From assembly GCA_038503035.1 (NCBI GenBank), contig JAVSML010019006.1, positions 19,358-83,357 of the forward strand: a stretch of DNA of 64,000 nt, read 5' to 3'. Numbering within the stretch: position 1 is the stretch's first letter; every line of letters begins with the position of its first letter. The position numbers and the translations under genes were made by a program. Below the pieces are notes generated by a model. The model worked only from the letters and a program-made list of their open reading frames with translations. It was not told where the DNA came from and did no database searches. Source of the stretch: Crocodylus rhombifer (lineage: Eukaryota; Chordata; Crocodylia; Crocodylidae). Shown in pieces: positions 11,275-21,050 of the stretch.

Positions 11275-11485
11275 TTAGTACTACGAGGGAATTAGCCGTG
11301 TCCATCTGAAGTCAGGCAGAAGGCAGGGTAGAGTTACACCTTCTAGACGAACTGAATCAGAGATGCATAGGCTTTTGTGAGCAACCGCTCACTTCAGCAG
11401 ATATCATGATGAAGTGAAGGTGTAATGAAGTGAGCTGCATCTCAGCATCTCTAATGCAGTTAGTCTAGAAGGTATAACTATGATC
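11275..11485 (-). mobile_element. Penelope-like retroelement end with long inverted repeat and degenerate hammerhead-like motif
   Basis: The left part 'gttacaccttctagacgaactgaatcagagatgc' (11333-11366) is inverted at 'gcatctctaatgcagttagtctagaaggtataac' (11446-11479). It is preceded by 'attagccgtgtccatctgaa', a companion sequence of this widespread reptile repeat. Read on the minus strand, 11371-11400 gives CTGCTGA, A, GTGAGC, loop GGTT, GCTCAC, AAAA, GC. This is the order of a hammerhead ribozyme core (CUGANGA, stem II, GAAA, stem III) with one change in each conserved block. The right arm has lost the second strand of stem II and the GAAA box. Penelope-like elements are known to carry hammerheads in their terminal repeats. 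Assignment to that class is from memory of the repeat, not from a search. Confidence 0.5.
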
Positions 11486-12369
11486 CTAGGAACTGTTCAT
11501 ACCTACGTGCTTGGTCCTGGATGTGAGGAAGGGTCTGCTGAGTGGGAAGAAGCTTTGACACCTCCCTGCCCCGGTGCGCTCTCGTTCCCATGGCTAGCAG
11601 GGCATGGTGACTGCTTCGGTGAGCTCTTGTGACTTCTAGTCCTTTAGCCTGAGCTGGGATGCACCAAACTCATTTAATTAGTGCTCCTCCTGAGACTCCA
11701 ACTGTGCCTGCAAAGCTCTTCGCACTAGGCCACCCACTGAGGCCCAAATCAAAATGTCCCCACTCCTTTCAAAATGAAAAGCTGGAGCCTTCTCCTCACC
11801 TCCCCAAATCTGCAGCCAGTTTGCAGACTGGGATGGTGAGGGGGCATCTGAGCCCCTGTATGGGCTGGGGGTGGGAGAGGGACTGAAAAGGTTAAACAAA
11901 GCCAGGTGCCTGGATGTGAGAGAGGGGCTGAGAGCAGGCACCTTCCCAGACTCGCCCACCTGGTTACTTAAGTCTCTTGGAAACTGGGGTGAGGCAAGCT
12001 TTTCTTTCTGCATGCATCTACCTCGTTGTGTCCTGAGCTGTGGCACTGCCTTACAGAGCTGCGCAGGGGCTGGATCTGGGGGCTCAGGACCATTTTTGAG
12101 AGAGAGAAATGTGGAAACTCCCCCCAGTGCAGTGAGTGGAGAAAACAGCCCACGTGTACACGTGAAAAGGCCATTAGCTTGGGCAGCAAATACAGTCTTG
12201 GCAAATATTGACCTTTTCCCTGGAGGTAGAATTGGAGCCCATGATACTTGGGTGCTCTATTAAACTGTGAGCAGCAGCAGGTCAGCGCTAAGACTCTCCA
12301 TGTCCCAAGCCTCAGGGCTTCTGCTGGTGAGAGCTGTTGTGTTGCAGTCAATTCCCATGTGTTCTTCAG

Positions 12370-12398
12370 TAAAAAAAAATTAAAAAATAAAAAAATAT
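12370..12398. repeat. A-rich low-complexity run
   Basis: This run is almost only A with three T interruptions. No LINE or SINE body is recognisable just upstream, so it is not clearly a retroposon tail. Confidence 0.85.
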
Positions 12399-13901
12399 GC
12401 CTGCTTAAAGCCACGAGCAGGATCAGGAGTGCTCCTCTCAGGTAATACTGACTCTTTGATAGCGCTCAGAGACTGGTCAGGGGTTGGGGCCCCGCAGTGC
12501 TGATATTTTAAACAGATGAGGAGGACAAGAGGCAACACGTGGCGGAAAGCAAACCACTGCTGGCGAGGCTGGTGGGATGTTGCCCTAAGGAAGACACCTC
12601 AGTGACAGCGTGTCCTGACGGAGGCAGAGTCAAGCCCCGAGGAAAGCTGCTTCGCAAACCTGGGCTCTGGCTGCCAGAAGTTTTCCTGCTCAGTTGCCAT
12701 GAGACACCTGGGGCGCACACCTCTGAGCTGGGTTGCTGGTTCATTAACATGACTCTATTGCTGGGCTCCATCAGCAGCTCGCACTCTGGCCCCACGCTCT
12801 GGCCTGAGGAGCTCATATTGCCGGGGAAATGGTTTATTTTTGCTCCTGTCTCTCTAGATAAAATGCATTGTTTCTGAGTGGGGGGATTAGCAGGGGGATT
12901 AGCAGACCCTGCAGCAGAAGAGCAAATCCAGCAGCAGAGAACAAGACTCTGGTCAGATAATTACACACTGAAATGTGAAAATACTCCAGGCACCTGCCTT
13001 CCTCCGATGCCCAAGCAGGCAGATGAAAGGAGGCACAATGGCCTGTGTTTGTAGTGAGAGCAGTGTCTGGCCACTTACTTAGTGTGAAGCTGCTGGTGAG
13101 AAAGGTCAGGGTAGCTCAGAGACAGACACAGAAAATGTTTGAAGTTTGCAGTATGTTCAGTAGAGAAATCGCACGCCAGGTGTCATATATGTGACCATAC
13201 AGGTAGCCTCAGAAACAGGCCGATAGTCAGCCCGCTCTCAGTTCCTGGGCTTGGATGCTTCAAAGATAACGTATAAATCAGGGAGGGGTAAAAATAATAA
13301 ACCCAATTACTGGTTCAAAAAAAAATCACTTAGGTCATGATTTTTATTGGCATGTTGCTAGTTCTTAACATTCTTCACAGTTTAGGCTGTTAAACTGGCA
13401 ACGCGGGTTGTTTGTTCCTGTTCACCTAGGAAGAGTTTTGGATTTGACAGAGATTTTTTCTGCTGTTGTGCTTCACACTTAAAATGCTCATTTGTGCCAC
13501 AAAAGACCAGCCCCAAGCATCACGAACATCTGCACTGTGAAAACAACACGAACTTGAGAAGCAAATGGGCCACGCTGTATTTATAACAAATAGGGTTTTC
13601 CAGTGCCTCGAACCAGGCAAGGCAACATAGGTGCAAGAATTCAACCCGACTCTTGTCCTCCATCAGAGCTTAAAGTCAGTGGGACTTATGCCCCGAAGTA
13701 ACACAGCTCTGGGCTCCTAGTCTTGAAAATGTTGCTCTCTAGGAATAAAGACCTTCCCGTGCACTCAGGATGTGAAGACCTCCTCTCTGCTGACGCCACA
13801 GCGGTTGTGCTTTTTGAAGTGACAAAGATTTTGTCACTCTGAGGAGGGTCGGTGACGATCCTGGAAATGTTTGAAGTATGTGACTAGTTCCCCCAAGTTA
13901 G

Positions 13902-13950
13902 AATCATAGATTAGGAGGTCGCCTCGTCCAGGGCCCTGCTCAGTGGAGCT
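13902..13950 (-). mobile_element. Very short CR1 3' tail remnant, reverse orientation
   Basis: The sequence 'agaatcatagattaggaggtcgcctcgtccagggccctgctcag' looks like the end of a reversed CR1 tail with a small deletion. It is too short for certainty. Confidence 0.4.
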
Positions 13951-13957
13951 CATCTTA

Positions 13958-14930
13958 GGGATAAGGTTTCCAGTTTTGAAAAACAGGATACCTGTCAGAT
14001 TGGTGGGGGGCACGATATGCTGGTGCCCTGCTCATGCCATTGAGCCTCGCTCTCAGGCCAGAGCCCACCCACCCCCAGTGCTGCTGCCGCCCCTCATTCC
14101 TGACCTGCAGACCCCTGGCCTTGCTGGTGCCCTTCATTCCCCACCCACAGTACCCTGCCCCCTGGGCCATGCTGGTGTCCCTCACTCCCTACCCACAGCC
14201 CCCCTGTCCCTACTGGTGCCCCTCACTCCTGATCTGCAGCCCCTTGGTGCTGCCAGTGCCCTGCACTCCTGCCCCACAGTCCCCCGCCCCCAGTGCCCCT
14301 CACTCCCAAGCCATAGTATCCCCAGCCCCACCGCTGCCTCCCACTCCCAGCCCACAGGCCCTGCTCCCCACAACCCTGCAGTGTCTCCCACCCACCCCAC
14401 AAGCACAGGCACCAGCCCTGGTGCATGCAGCTCCCTACTGCCCCTGAAAAGCCCCCTTCCTCCTTGCCCCGCTGCAGCCCTAGTGCTGGCAGGCACCCAC
14501 CCTCTCCCTACTCCCACACACACCCATCCTCACCATACACCCCTGCCACATGCACACAGACTCACATGCCCCACCCAGCTCTCTGGACAGTCCCCAAGCC
14601 CGGGCCTTCCAACCCCTGCTTCCCATGGATTTACTTGCACCCAGCTACTGGGACTGCTTCTACCACCCTGCCTGGCTGCATGCCAGCCACGGGAGTGTAC
14701 ATACACACAGGCACATGCACACAGCGCCCCCTCCCTCCGTTCACCCTCTCCCAGCTCCCCCCAGCCCCAAGCAGCTCCTTGCTAGGGCAAGCTGGGAAGT
14801 GCCAGAAAGACTTTGATGCTGAGCAGAGGAAAATCCTGGACTTCTGTTCATATTTTTAACAACTGCCCAAACAGAGATTGGAGGAACCAGAAAGAGGACA
14901 TGTCCAGGAAACCCATATGTATGGTAACCC
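13958..14930. mobile_element. Possible terminal-inverted-repeat element with C-rich minisatellite core
   Basis: The left end 'agggataaggtttccagtt' and the reverse complement of the right end (AGGGTTACCATACATATGGG...TTTCC) share an AGGG(T/A)TA start and a GGTTTCC block. Both ends abut a TA dinucleotide (13956-13957 and 14931-14932). The right part, 'aggacatgtccaggaaaccc...atggtaaccct', is a motif I associate with a common reptile DNA repeat. The core, about 14041-14800, is extremely C-rich. The TIR match is imperfect, so the superfamily (TA-duplicating) is a guess. Confidence 0.4.
14095..14400. repeat. Degenerate C-rich minisatellite, unit about 50 bp
   Basis: Blocks of the form 'ctggtgcccctcactcctgacctgcagcccc' recur about every 45-55 bp (for example near 14125, 14172, 14214 and 14249), diverging towards 14400. 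The C/A/G bias keeps long frames open on both strands, but these are not genes. Confidence 0.75.
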
Positions 14931-15318
14931 TAAATAAAGTCCTATACCTGTTGGTAGACTCAGGGCCTTTAGCTTCAGTATTTTGCTTTTCCTCTATCAT
15001 TTCTGTCACATCCAGCTGTGAGACCCCAGTGGCAAAGGCCCACAAAATGCTGCAGTTTGGTTCATGACACATTTTAATTTTGAATTGGGAGAGCACAGAT
15101 TTTCACAGTAGGTTTCCAGAGTCCCAAGGTGGGAGTGCAGATAGAGTAGATTTGCTTTTTGTTTTTGAAATCTAGCAATTGAAATTGCTGCTCCTTGGTC
15201 TGAACTTCTGTAATGCACCTCACAGACAATCCTGTTTGTGGCTGGGGCTGCTGTGTCCCTTGCCCTATAGGGAAAGAAATGAGAAACTATGGCAGCATCT
15301 TCTCTGTTTTCCTTGCAG

Positions 15319-15505
15319 GCTGAACTCTGCCCCGGTGAAGGGCTTCGAAAAAGATGTGGGTGGCAAAACCACTCTGAGAATTACCTACCCTGAAGGAGCC
15401 ATCCAGAAGATGGAGCAGTACGAGAAGGATTCCCTCTTTGTTCTGGCTGGTTTCAAGTGGCAAGATTTCAAGTGGCTGAAATACATCGTTTATAAGGAGA
15501 AAGTG
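15319..15505 (+). CDS. ST3GAL3: ST3GAL3 coding exon (human residues 186-248), rest of sialylmotif L
   Basis: This 187-bp exon completes Arg186 and encodes LNSAPVKGFEKDVGGKTTLR, then ITYPEGA, and ends at VYKEKV. The first twenty residues finish sialylmotif L, including the Asn and the Pro-Val-Lys-Gly-Phe-Glu block around the donor site. The rest (LFVLAGFKWQDFKWLKY) is a nearly invariant stretch of ST3GAL3. The acceptor is 'ttccttgcag' and the donor is GTG|gtaaga. Phases are 2 on the left and 0 on the right. Compared with human only a few residues differ (for example SK to GK, MQRPE to IQKME). There are no stops or indels. Confidence 0.97.
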
Positions 15506-15704
15506 GTAAGAACATCACTGGAGTGAGGGGAGCGGGGCAGTGGTAGGGGGTCGGTGTTGTGGCTGAGCCGCAGGGTGAAATGTGAGAAGTGTGCCTGGAG
15601 CCGTCCCCTCTCCCCCCTCTCCCACGAGGCTGCCTGCAGAAGCAGCAGCAAGCTGCAGCTCAGGCAGCGTGGGTCACGGGGTGCACGGTGTTCAGGGAGT
15701 TGTT

Positions 15705-15866
15705 CTCTAGAGCAACAGTGGATATCACTGCTGCTGAAGGGGAACATTCACCCCCATTTTTTGTGCTGAAACCCACTTCAGGAGGACAAAAAATTGCTGG
15801 TTTCAGTAGCAAAAAAAGGGGGGCAGTTCCCCCCTACCAGGAGCCAACTCCACTGCTGCTCTAGGG
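15705..15866. mobile_element. Small inverted-repeat element (MITE-like), 162 bp
   Basis: The left end CTCTAGAGCAACAGTGGA (15705-15722) and the reverse complement of the right end CCCTAGAGCAGCAGTGGA (15849-15866) match at 16 of 18 positions. The interior is symmetric in flavour, with A-rich and C-rich runs. No clear flanking duplication was found, partly because the next element begins directly at its right edge. Confidence 0.55.
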
Positions 15867-16127
15867 CTGCGGTTCTCAAACTTCTTTGTACCAGGACCCA
15901 TTTGTAAACATCAATGGGCAGTCCTGACCCACTGCCCCCAGCCCCACCCCCCATGTGTGGGATATGAGGGGCCCAAGCAGCCCCTTGCAGGCTGGAGCTG
16001 TGCCAACCTACAAGGGAAGATCCACGGTTTCCCACATTTTTCTCTTTTAAAGGAGAATCCATTTTTAAAGTTTATTCGCAACCCTTTCACATATTCTTGC
16101 AACCCATTTTTGGGTTGAGAAACACTG
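15867..16127. mobile_element. Non-autonomous hAT-type element, 261 bp, same family as 17-372 in opposite orientation
   Basis: It starts CTGCGGTTCTCAAAC and ends GGGTTGAGAAACACTG, which is the reverse of the left end of the element at 17-372. Flanking octamers are ctctaggg (15859-15866) and ctccagag (16128-16135), a 6/8 match. The interior 'gtaccaggacccatttgtaaac' is the reverse complement of the right part of the 17-372 copy ('gtttacaaatgggtcctggtac'). The left duplication is the last 8 bp of the neighbouring inverted-repeat element. Confidence 0.75.
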
Positions 16128-17410
16128 CTCCAGAGAACTATGGTTTCCAGACCACCTTGCACCCCGTGACGCACATTGCCTGCATGGCTGCAGTGTGCAG
16201 CCAGGACATGCAAGCTGAGCAGAGAATAGGGGAGTGAGCTGCCCCTGCTCCCCACTTCTGGCGCCCTGGGCCCATGTCCACTCCCCTGCTCCACACTACA
16301 CTGGTGTGAAGATGCCACATCTGCAGCTGCGCAGGGTTATGCCCATCTCTGCCCGTGCACCTGCATTTAACTGAACTCTTCTTTTTGTACCCTGGACCCA
16401 AGTGCCAATGAAAGGGCCTTTCCAGTGCGGCTGAATGGATAATGGTTTTTTCCATCCTGGTGCATTCTGGGCTCATACCCAAAATGAGTGTTAAAAACTT
16501 ACAAATCTTGTGCTATAAACAGAGAGAGAAGCTAATTGCAGAGCAGTCCCATATGCTGGGTGCCAAGTAGCGTGTTTCATACATTCCTACAGCTTAAGGC
16601 CAGGGGGACCGTAGTTCATCTGATCCAAACTGCAGTATATCACAGGCCATTACATCCCACCCAGTGGCCCTAAACTGAGCCCAAGCATGAACACATATCT
16701 TTAGGGAAGGCACCTGGGCTTGAGTTGACACATCAAGCCCTGGTGAAGCCACCATTTCCCTGGCTACATTTTTTTTCCCCAGTGAATTTTGCTCATGATT
16801 TTCCTCTGCTTTGGCAGCTAGTCCTTCTAGCCAAGCCAAGCCTGCATATGGGTATCCTACTGCCTGGGGTTCATCTTTAGCTTGGACCAGATGGAAAGTG
16901 TCCATCCATGATTGCTGGCCCATAGGCACCCCATGGCTCCCACTGCAGGGGCTAATTCATCTTTCTCTGCCATAATGCAGTTGCACATAGCGTTACCACG
17001 TGTCACCATCGTGGGAGGAAAGAATTGTCTGCCATTTTTAGACACTCTAATGATGACTCAAGAATGTGTTTATCTTCCTGGAAACCTGCAAATACTTCAG
17101 CTGCTTGTTTGGCATCAGGGCACAGAGTCTTCCCTTGTGGTGGGGAAAGGGCTGAGTTCATGGCTGTGCAGGGGAATCTCTTCTGCTCCCTTCATACCCC
17201 TCACACAGAGAAGCCTGCACAATAGCTCTCTGATAGCTTGAGAAATATTAGCTTGCTTTCTGATCTACAGCAGATGTGGAGACCTCTCTGCTGGTTTGCT
17301 GCCTTGTGTGTCTGGAGCGTATGAGGGGATGCTAGCAATTCAGCATGTGCAATGAGAAAACAGTCTGGGAACAGAGTAACATGCAGCTGCCCTGTAGATG
17401 GGCTCACAGT

Positions 17411-18115
17411 CCTAGAATTGTAAACAGTGTGGGTTGGGAGGGCCGTTCAAGAAGTCGCATATAGTCCAACCCCTGGCTTCAAGCAGGACCAGCCCCAACT
17501 ACATCATCCCAGCCAAGGTTTTGTTGAGCTAGGACTTAAAAACCTCCAAGGATGGAGAGTCCACCACCTCTCTAGGTAACCTGTTCCAGTGCTTTACCAC
17601 CCTCCTAGTGAAAGAGATTTTCCTAAGATCCAACCTCAACTTCCCTTGCTGCAGCATGAGCCCATTGCTCCTTGTCCTATCATCTGCCCCCACTGAGAGC
17701 AGTCCAGCTCTGTCCTCTTTGCAGCTCCCCTGCAGGGAGGTGAAGGCTGCTATTTGATCCCCCTCTGTCTTCTCTTCTCTGGACTAAATTAGCCCAGTTC
17801 CCTCAGCCTCTCCTCACCAGTCCTGTCCCCCAGCCCCCAAACCATTTCTGTTGCCCTCCACTGGACTCTCTCCAATGTGTCCAGATCCTTTCTATAGGGG
17901 GGGCCACAGCTGGACACAGGACTCCAGATGTGGCCTTCAGAGTGCTGAACAGAGGGGAAGAATCACTGCCCTCCATGTGCTGGCACCGCTCCTGCCCATG
18001 CAGCTCAGGATGCCATTTGCTTTCTTGGCACCAAGGGCACACAGCTGGCTCCTGTTCAGCTCCGTGTCCCTTGTCCCCCTCAAGTCGTTTTCTGCAGAGT
18101 CCATGGTCCAGCTTT
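17411..18115 (-). mobile_element. CR1 LINE 3' part, reverse orientation, about 700 bp
   Basis: Read in reverse this is a CR1 3' end. From the 3' side it shows 'gggttgggagggccgttcaagaagtcgcatatagtccaacccctggcttcaagcaggacc', then 'aaaacctccaaggatggagagtccaccacctctctaggtaacc', then 'agtgaaagagattttcctaagatccaacctcaacttccc', 'ctgctatttgatccccctctgtcttctctt', and 'cctttctata...gccacagctggacacaggactccagatgtggcc'. It stops near 'ggcaccaagggcacacagctggctcc'. Multiple frame breaks make it non-functional. A paralogue of the same layout lies at 43470-44310. Confidence 0.9.
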
Positions 18116-19899
18116 GACTTAGCTCATGCTCTCAGCTTTATTTAGTTCAAGGGTACTGTGTGAATGATGGTGACGATATGCCTGAGAGTGGGGTTGAATG
18201 GACTCTGAAAACTGGAAAGGTACAGTCAGAACTAATCCTCTCACGTTCCCTTTGTGTTGCTTGTATCACACTCTTGTCCCTGCCACCGGACAAGAGTCTG
18301 GGGTTACACAGCAGAGCCTAATATTACTCTTCAGCCAGAGCACGTTAGTAGGAGCTCCCAGCATATAGTAGGAATCCAAAAGGGAGAATAACACACTTGG
18401 GAAGAGGTGAAATGGCCCTTGCTGCCCTGCCACAGCGCAGCACGGTGACCAGCCTGGCAGGACAAGCTTGGCATGGGGTTGAGGGTGTCGGGTTCAGCGT
18501 TTTTTCTGCAGAATGCTTCAGGGCTGGTCCTGGCAGCCTGCAGAGGGGAACGGTCCAAGAGCTGGCACTGGGTGGAGGAGGAGGTCTGCTGTGGTGGGGA
18601 TGACCTTTCTTGAATGACAGAGCCGGCAGCGTGGAAGGAGCGGAGAGTCCTAACCTGCAGCACAGAAGAGTGGCACCTGGATCCATTCCAGGAGGCCTGT
18701 GCCTGGCCTGTCTGAGCAATGCTGCCCATCAGCAGTCTCGTTTGTACACTCCTCTCCGGACTAGCACCAGCATCCTGCCCCTCTGCCGGGTGCTCCACCC
18801 AACCGCCCTGCCCAGGGGAGAGCCGTGGCTTCGTTCAAGGAGCTGATCTCTTGCTGCTGGCACCAGCTGAGCCACTGAGTGTGTGGGGGGATGGAGGATG
18901 TATTCAGGGAGGGGGAGAGACCTGGGATGCAGAGAAGTGTCTCATCAAGTTCAGTAGTGACCTTTCTCAATCCTGATTTTTCCCTGACTTCCTCTGGAAC
19001 GTGGGATCTATTTGAGTGCATTTCAAGAGATGTGGCCTTTCCCCTGGGCTGTCACCTGGGACACCAGCTGTTCTTCCCTCTGTTCGTTTCTTTTGTTTGG
19101 GAGAAGCTTGCAGGAACGGGAACATTGTCTGTCACCGTTGCTTAACACCTTTACCTGAGGTCCCGTCACCCCGGCAGCAAGCCAGGGTGTCGTGAGCAAG
19201 ATGCTGTGCTTGGAAGCAGAGCTGTGGGCATTGAGCCCTGGCTCAGATGAAACGTCCCACCACAAAACAGAGGTGCTGTAGAAGTGCATGTGTCCTTAAG
19301 TAAAGTGGGCCGAGATATTCGCACCCTGATGGGGAGCGTGTGTAGGAGTTGGAAACTGCCTGGACGTGACCCAAATTCAGTTTGTTCTTGAGACATCACT
19401 GGCTCTGCGGCAGGCGGTGGGACTAAGCTGCCCTGCACCTGCCATGAGCCTGGCCATGGGCCTCTTGCCGAGTGATCTCACCGGCCTTGCAAAGTCAAAT
19501 GGCGTTGGTCTGGAAAAGGAGCAGGTGGAAGCTGATAAGAGGTTCATTGCTAGGGTCAATGGGCTCTCCCTGCGGCTGAGAGGGATTCGCTTAATTTTGT
19601 TTGCTCTTTGGCAGCACTCGTGATCTAGTGGGAGGGGCAAGCAACATGTGCCGCTTGGAAGGGGAAGGTTTCCAACTATAATAAGGAGAAAAATCAGGGT
19701 GGTGCAGGAAGGGGAGCACCTGAGGTGTGTGGTACAACAGTTTGCTGGAGATCTGCCGAAAGTCTAAGCGACTTAGGTGAGGTCGTGGGTGGACACAGGA
19801 CCTGTTACAGTAGATACTAAACAGAAATGTGGAAAGCCTCGCTGGAGCCTAATCGGGACTGAACTAGGAATATCTGGAAGTTCAGTTCACAAGAAAAGA

Positions 19900-21050
19900 G
19901 ATTCAAGTTTTAATCTGCCATGGGTCATCCATCCAGAATATCGAGGGCAGAGAGAAGCAGGTGTTTAAACAGAGCAAGGCTGAAGAGTTTAGCCAGAAAC
20001 ACGTTTGTGAAACTTAGGAGCTCTTTAACAAAAGTTTCACTAGAGGCCCAAAATATCAGGATCCCATCATCAAACAAGAGGACAGCTTTGGCTACAAGCC
20101 CATCGTGGTCCAGTGAAGGCTGGAATTGGAAATAAAGGGCAAACGGGACAGAAGGGAGCTACACGATCGACATCAGTGAGAAGCTCCAACATGTAGAAAA
20201 CTGATGAGGAAAACAACATCTGGGAAGAGTCTGTGGCTGGCAGGACCAAGGACTGCAAGAGGAGCTCTTTTCCAAGTCTATTAGAGACAAAAGAGCTTAG
20301 GGATGGGATAGGCCAGCTCCTAGATGGAGGTGGTAAAACTGATAACAGTGATGGGGACAAGGCAGAAGCATTCAACAACTGCTGTCATCCTGCATTTGGA
20401 AAAGAGGAAGAGGATGTGCTGCGAGCCGCGTGAGAGTGAGAGAATCCCAGGGAAGTGGGGCTGGAAGGGAGCTCAAGAGGTCACATCCAGTACAACCCCC
20501 AGCTCGAGGCAGGATCAGCCATATCCAAACCATCCGTACAGGTGCTTGTCTACCTTATGCCCAAAATTCCCCAATCAGCCCTGTCACACAATTACAAGGC
20601 GTGTTACCAGTAAAACCCAAGAGCACCTGCACCTGCCCCAGGTGAGGCAGGGGACAGTGCTGTGCTTCCCACCTCTTTGGTGACCCGGGAGGATGATGAA
20701 CAGCATCTATGAGGGATAAACATTTTAAAATCAGCAGGCCCTGATCATTCGCAGCCCAGAGTCCTAAGAGAGTTGGGTACGGCGTCCTCTGGCATATCAC
20801 TTTTAATCAGTCCTGGAGTCCATGGGAGCCATTGGGGAAGCACGTGCCAGAATTGCAGGAGGGTGGGAAGGGACCCAGCTAGTGGTCAGTGGCTCAGCCT
20901 GCCATCAGTCCTAGGCAAAATAGTGGAAAAGGAAGTGGGAAAGCTGCACACCCGTTGGACCGGTAAAGAAATAGCTCTGCAAACAGGAGAACGATTGTTT
21001 GCAGAGAGAAAACACTTCCTGGAATAAATGGACCAATCCATTTGTGAGCC
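19900..21050 (+). mobile_element. Old CR1/L3 LINE coding remnant, split by a younger insertion
   Basis: The left part carries 'ggccagctcctagatggaggtggtaaaactgataacagtgatggggacaaggcagaagcattcaac', translating to LLDGGGK...DGDKAEAFNN, the CR1/L3 region just before the reverse transcriptase core. The right part (about 20680-21050) continues with 'aaatcagcaggccctgatcattcgcagcccagagtcctaagagag' (SAGPDH..PRVLRE) and 'cctgccatcagtcctaggcaaaatagtggaaaag' (S..LGKIVEK), in correct order. The two parts are separated by 20438-20650. Frames are broken. Confidence 0.7.
20438..20650 (-). mobile_element. CR1 LINE 3' tail inserted in reverse inside an older CR1/L3 copy
   Basis: The sequence 'gagaatcccagggaagtggggctggaagggagctcaagaggtcacatccagtacaacccccagctcgaggcaggatcagcc' is a reversed CR1 tail. 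It interrupts the older + strand LINE at 19900-21050, whose coding order resumes after it. The right boundary is approximate. Confidence 0.65.

Larger units (their letters stand above)
9367..15318 (+). other. ST3GAL3: ST3GAL3 intron, 5,952 bp, phase 2
   Basis: The intron starts gtgagt and ends ttccttgcag. It holds a (TTGGG)7 repeat, CR1 debris at 10430-11015, a Penelope-like inverted repeat at about 11275-11485, an A-rich run at 12370-12398 and a terminal-repeat element with a C-rich minisatellite at 13958-14930. No gene was recognised in 9367-10125, 11486-13900 or 14940-15318. Confidence 0.9.

Noticed and set aside
13943..14785. 280-codon proline-, leucine- and histidine-rich open frame
   Set aside because: It is produced by the C-rich minisatellite, not by a gene.
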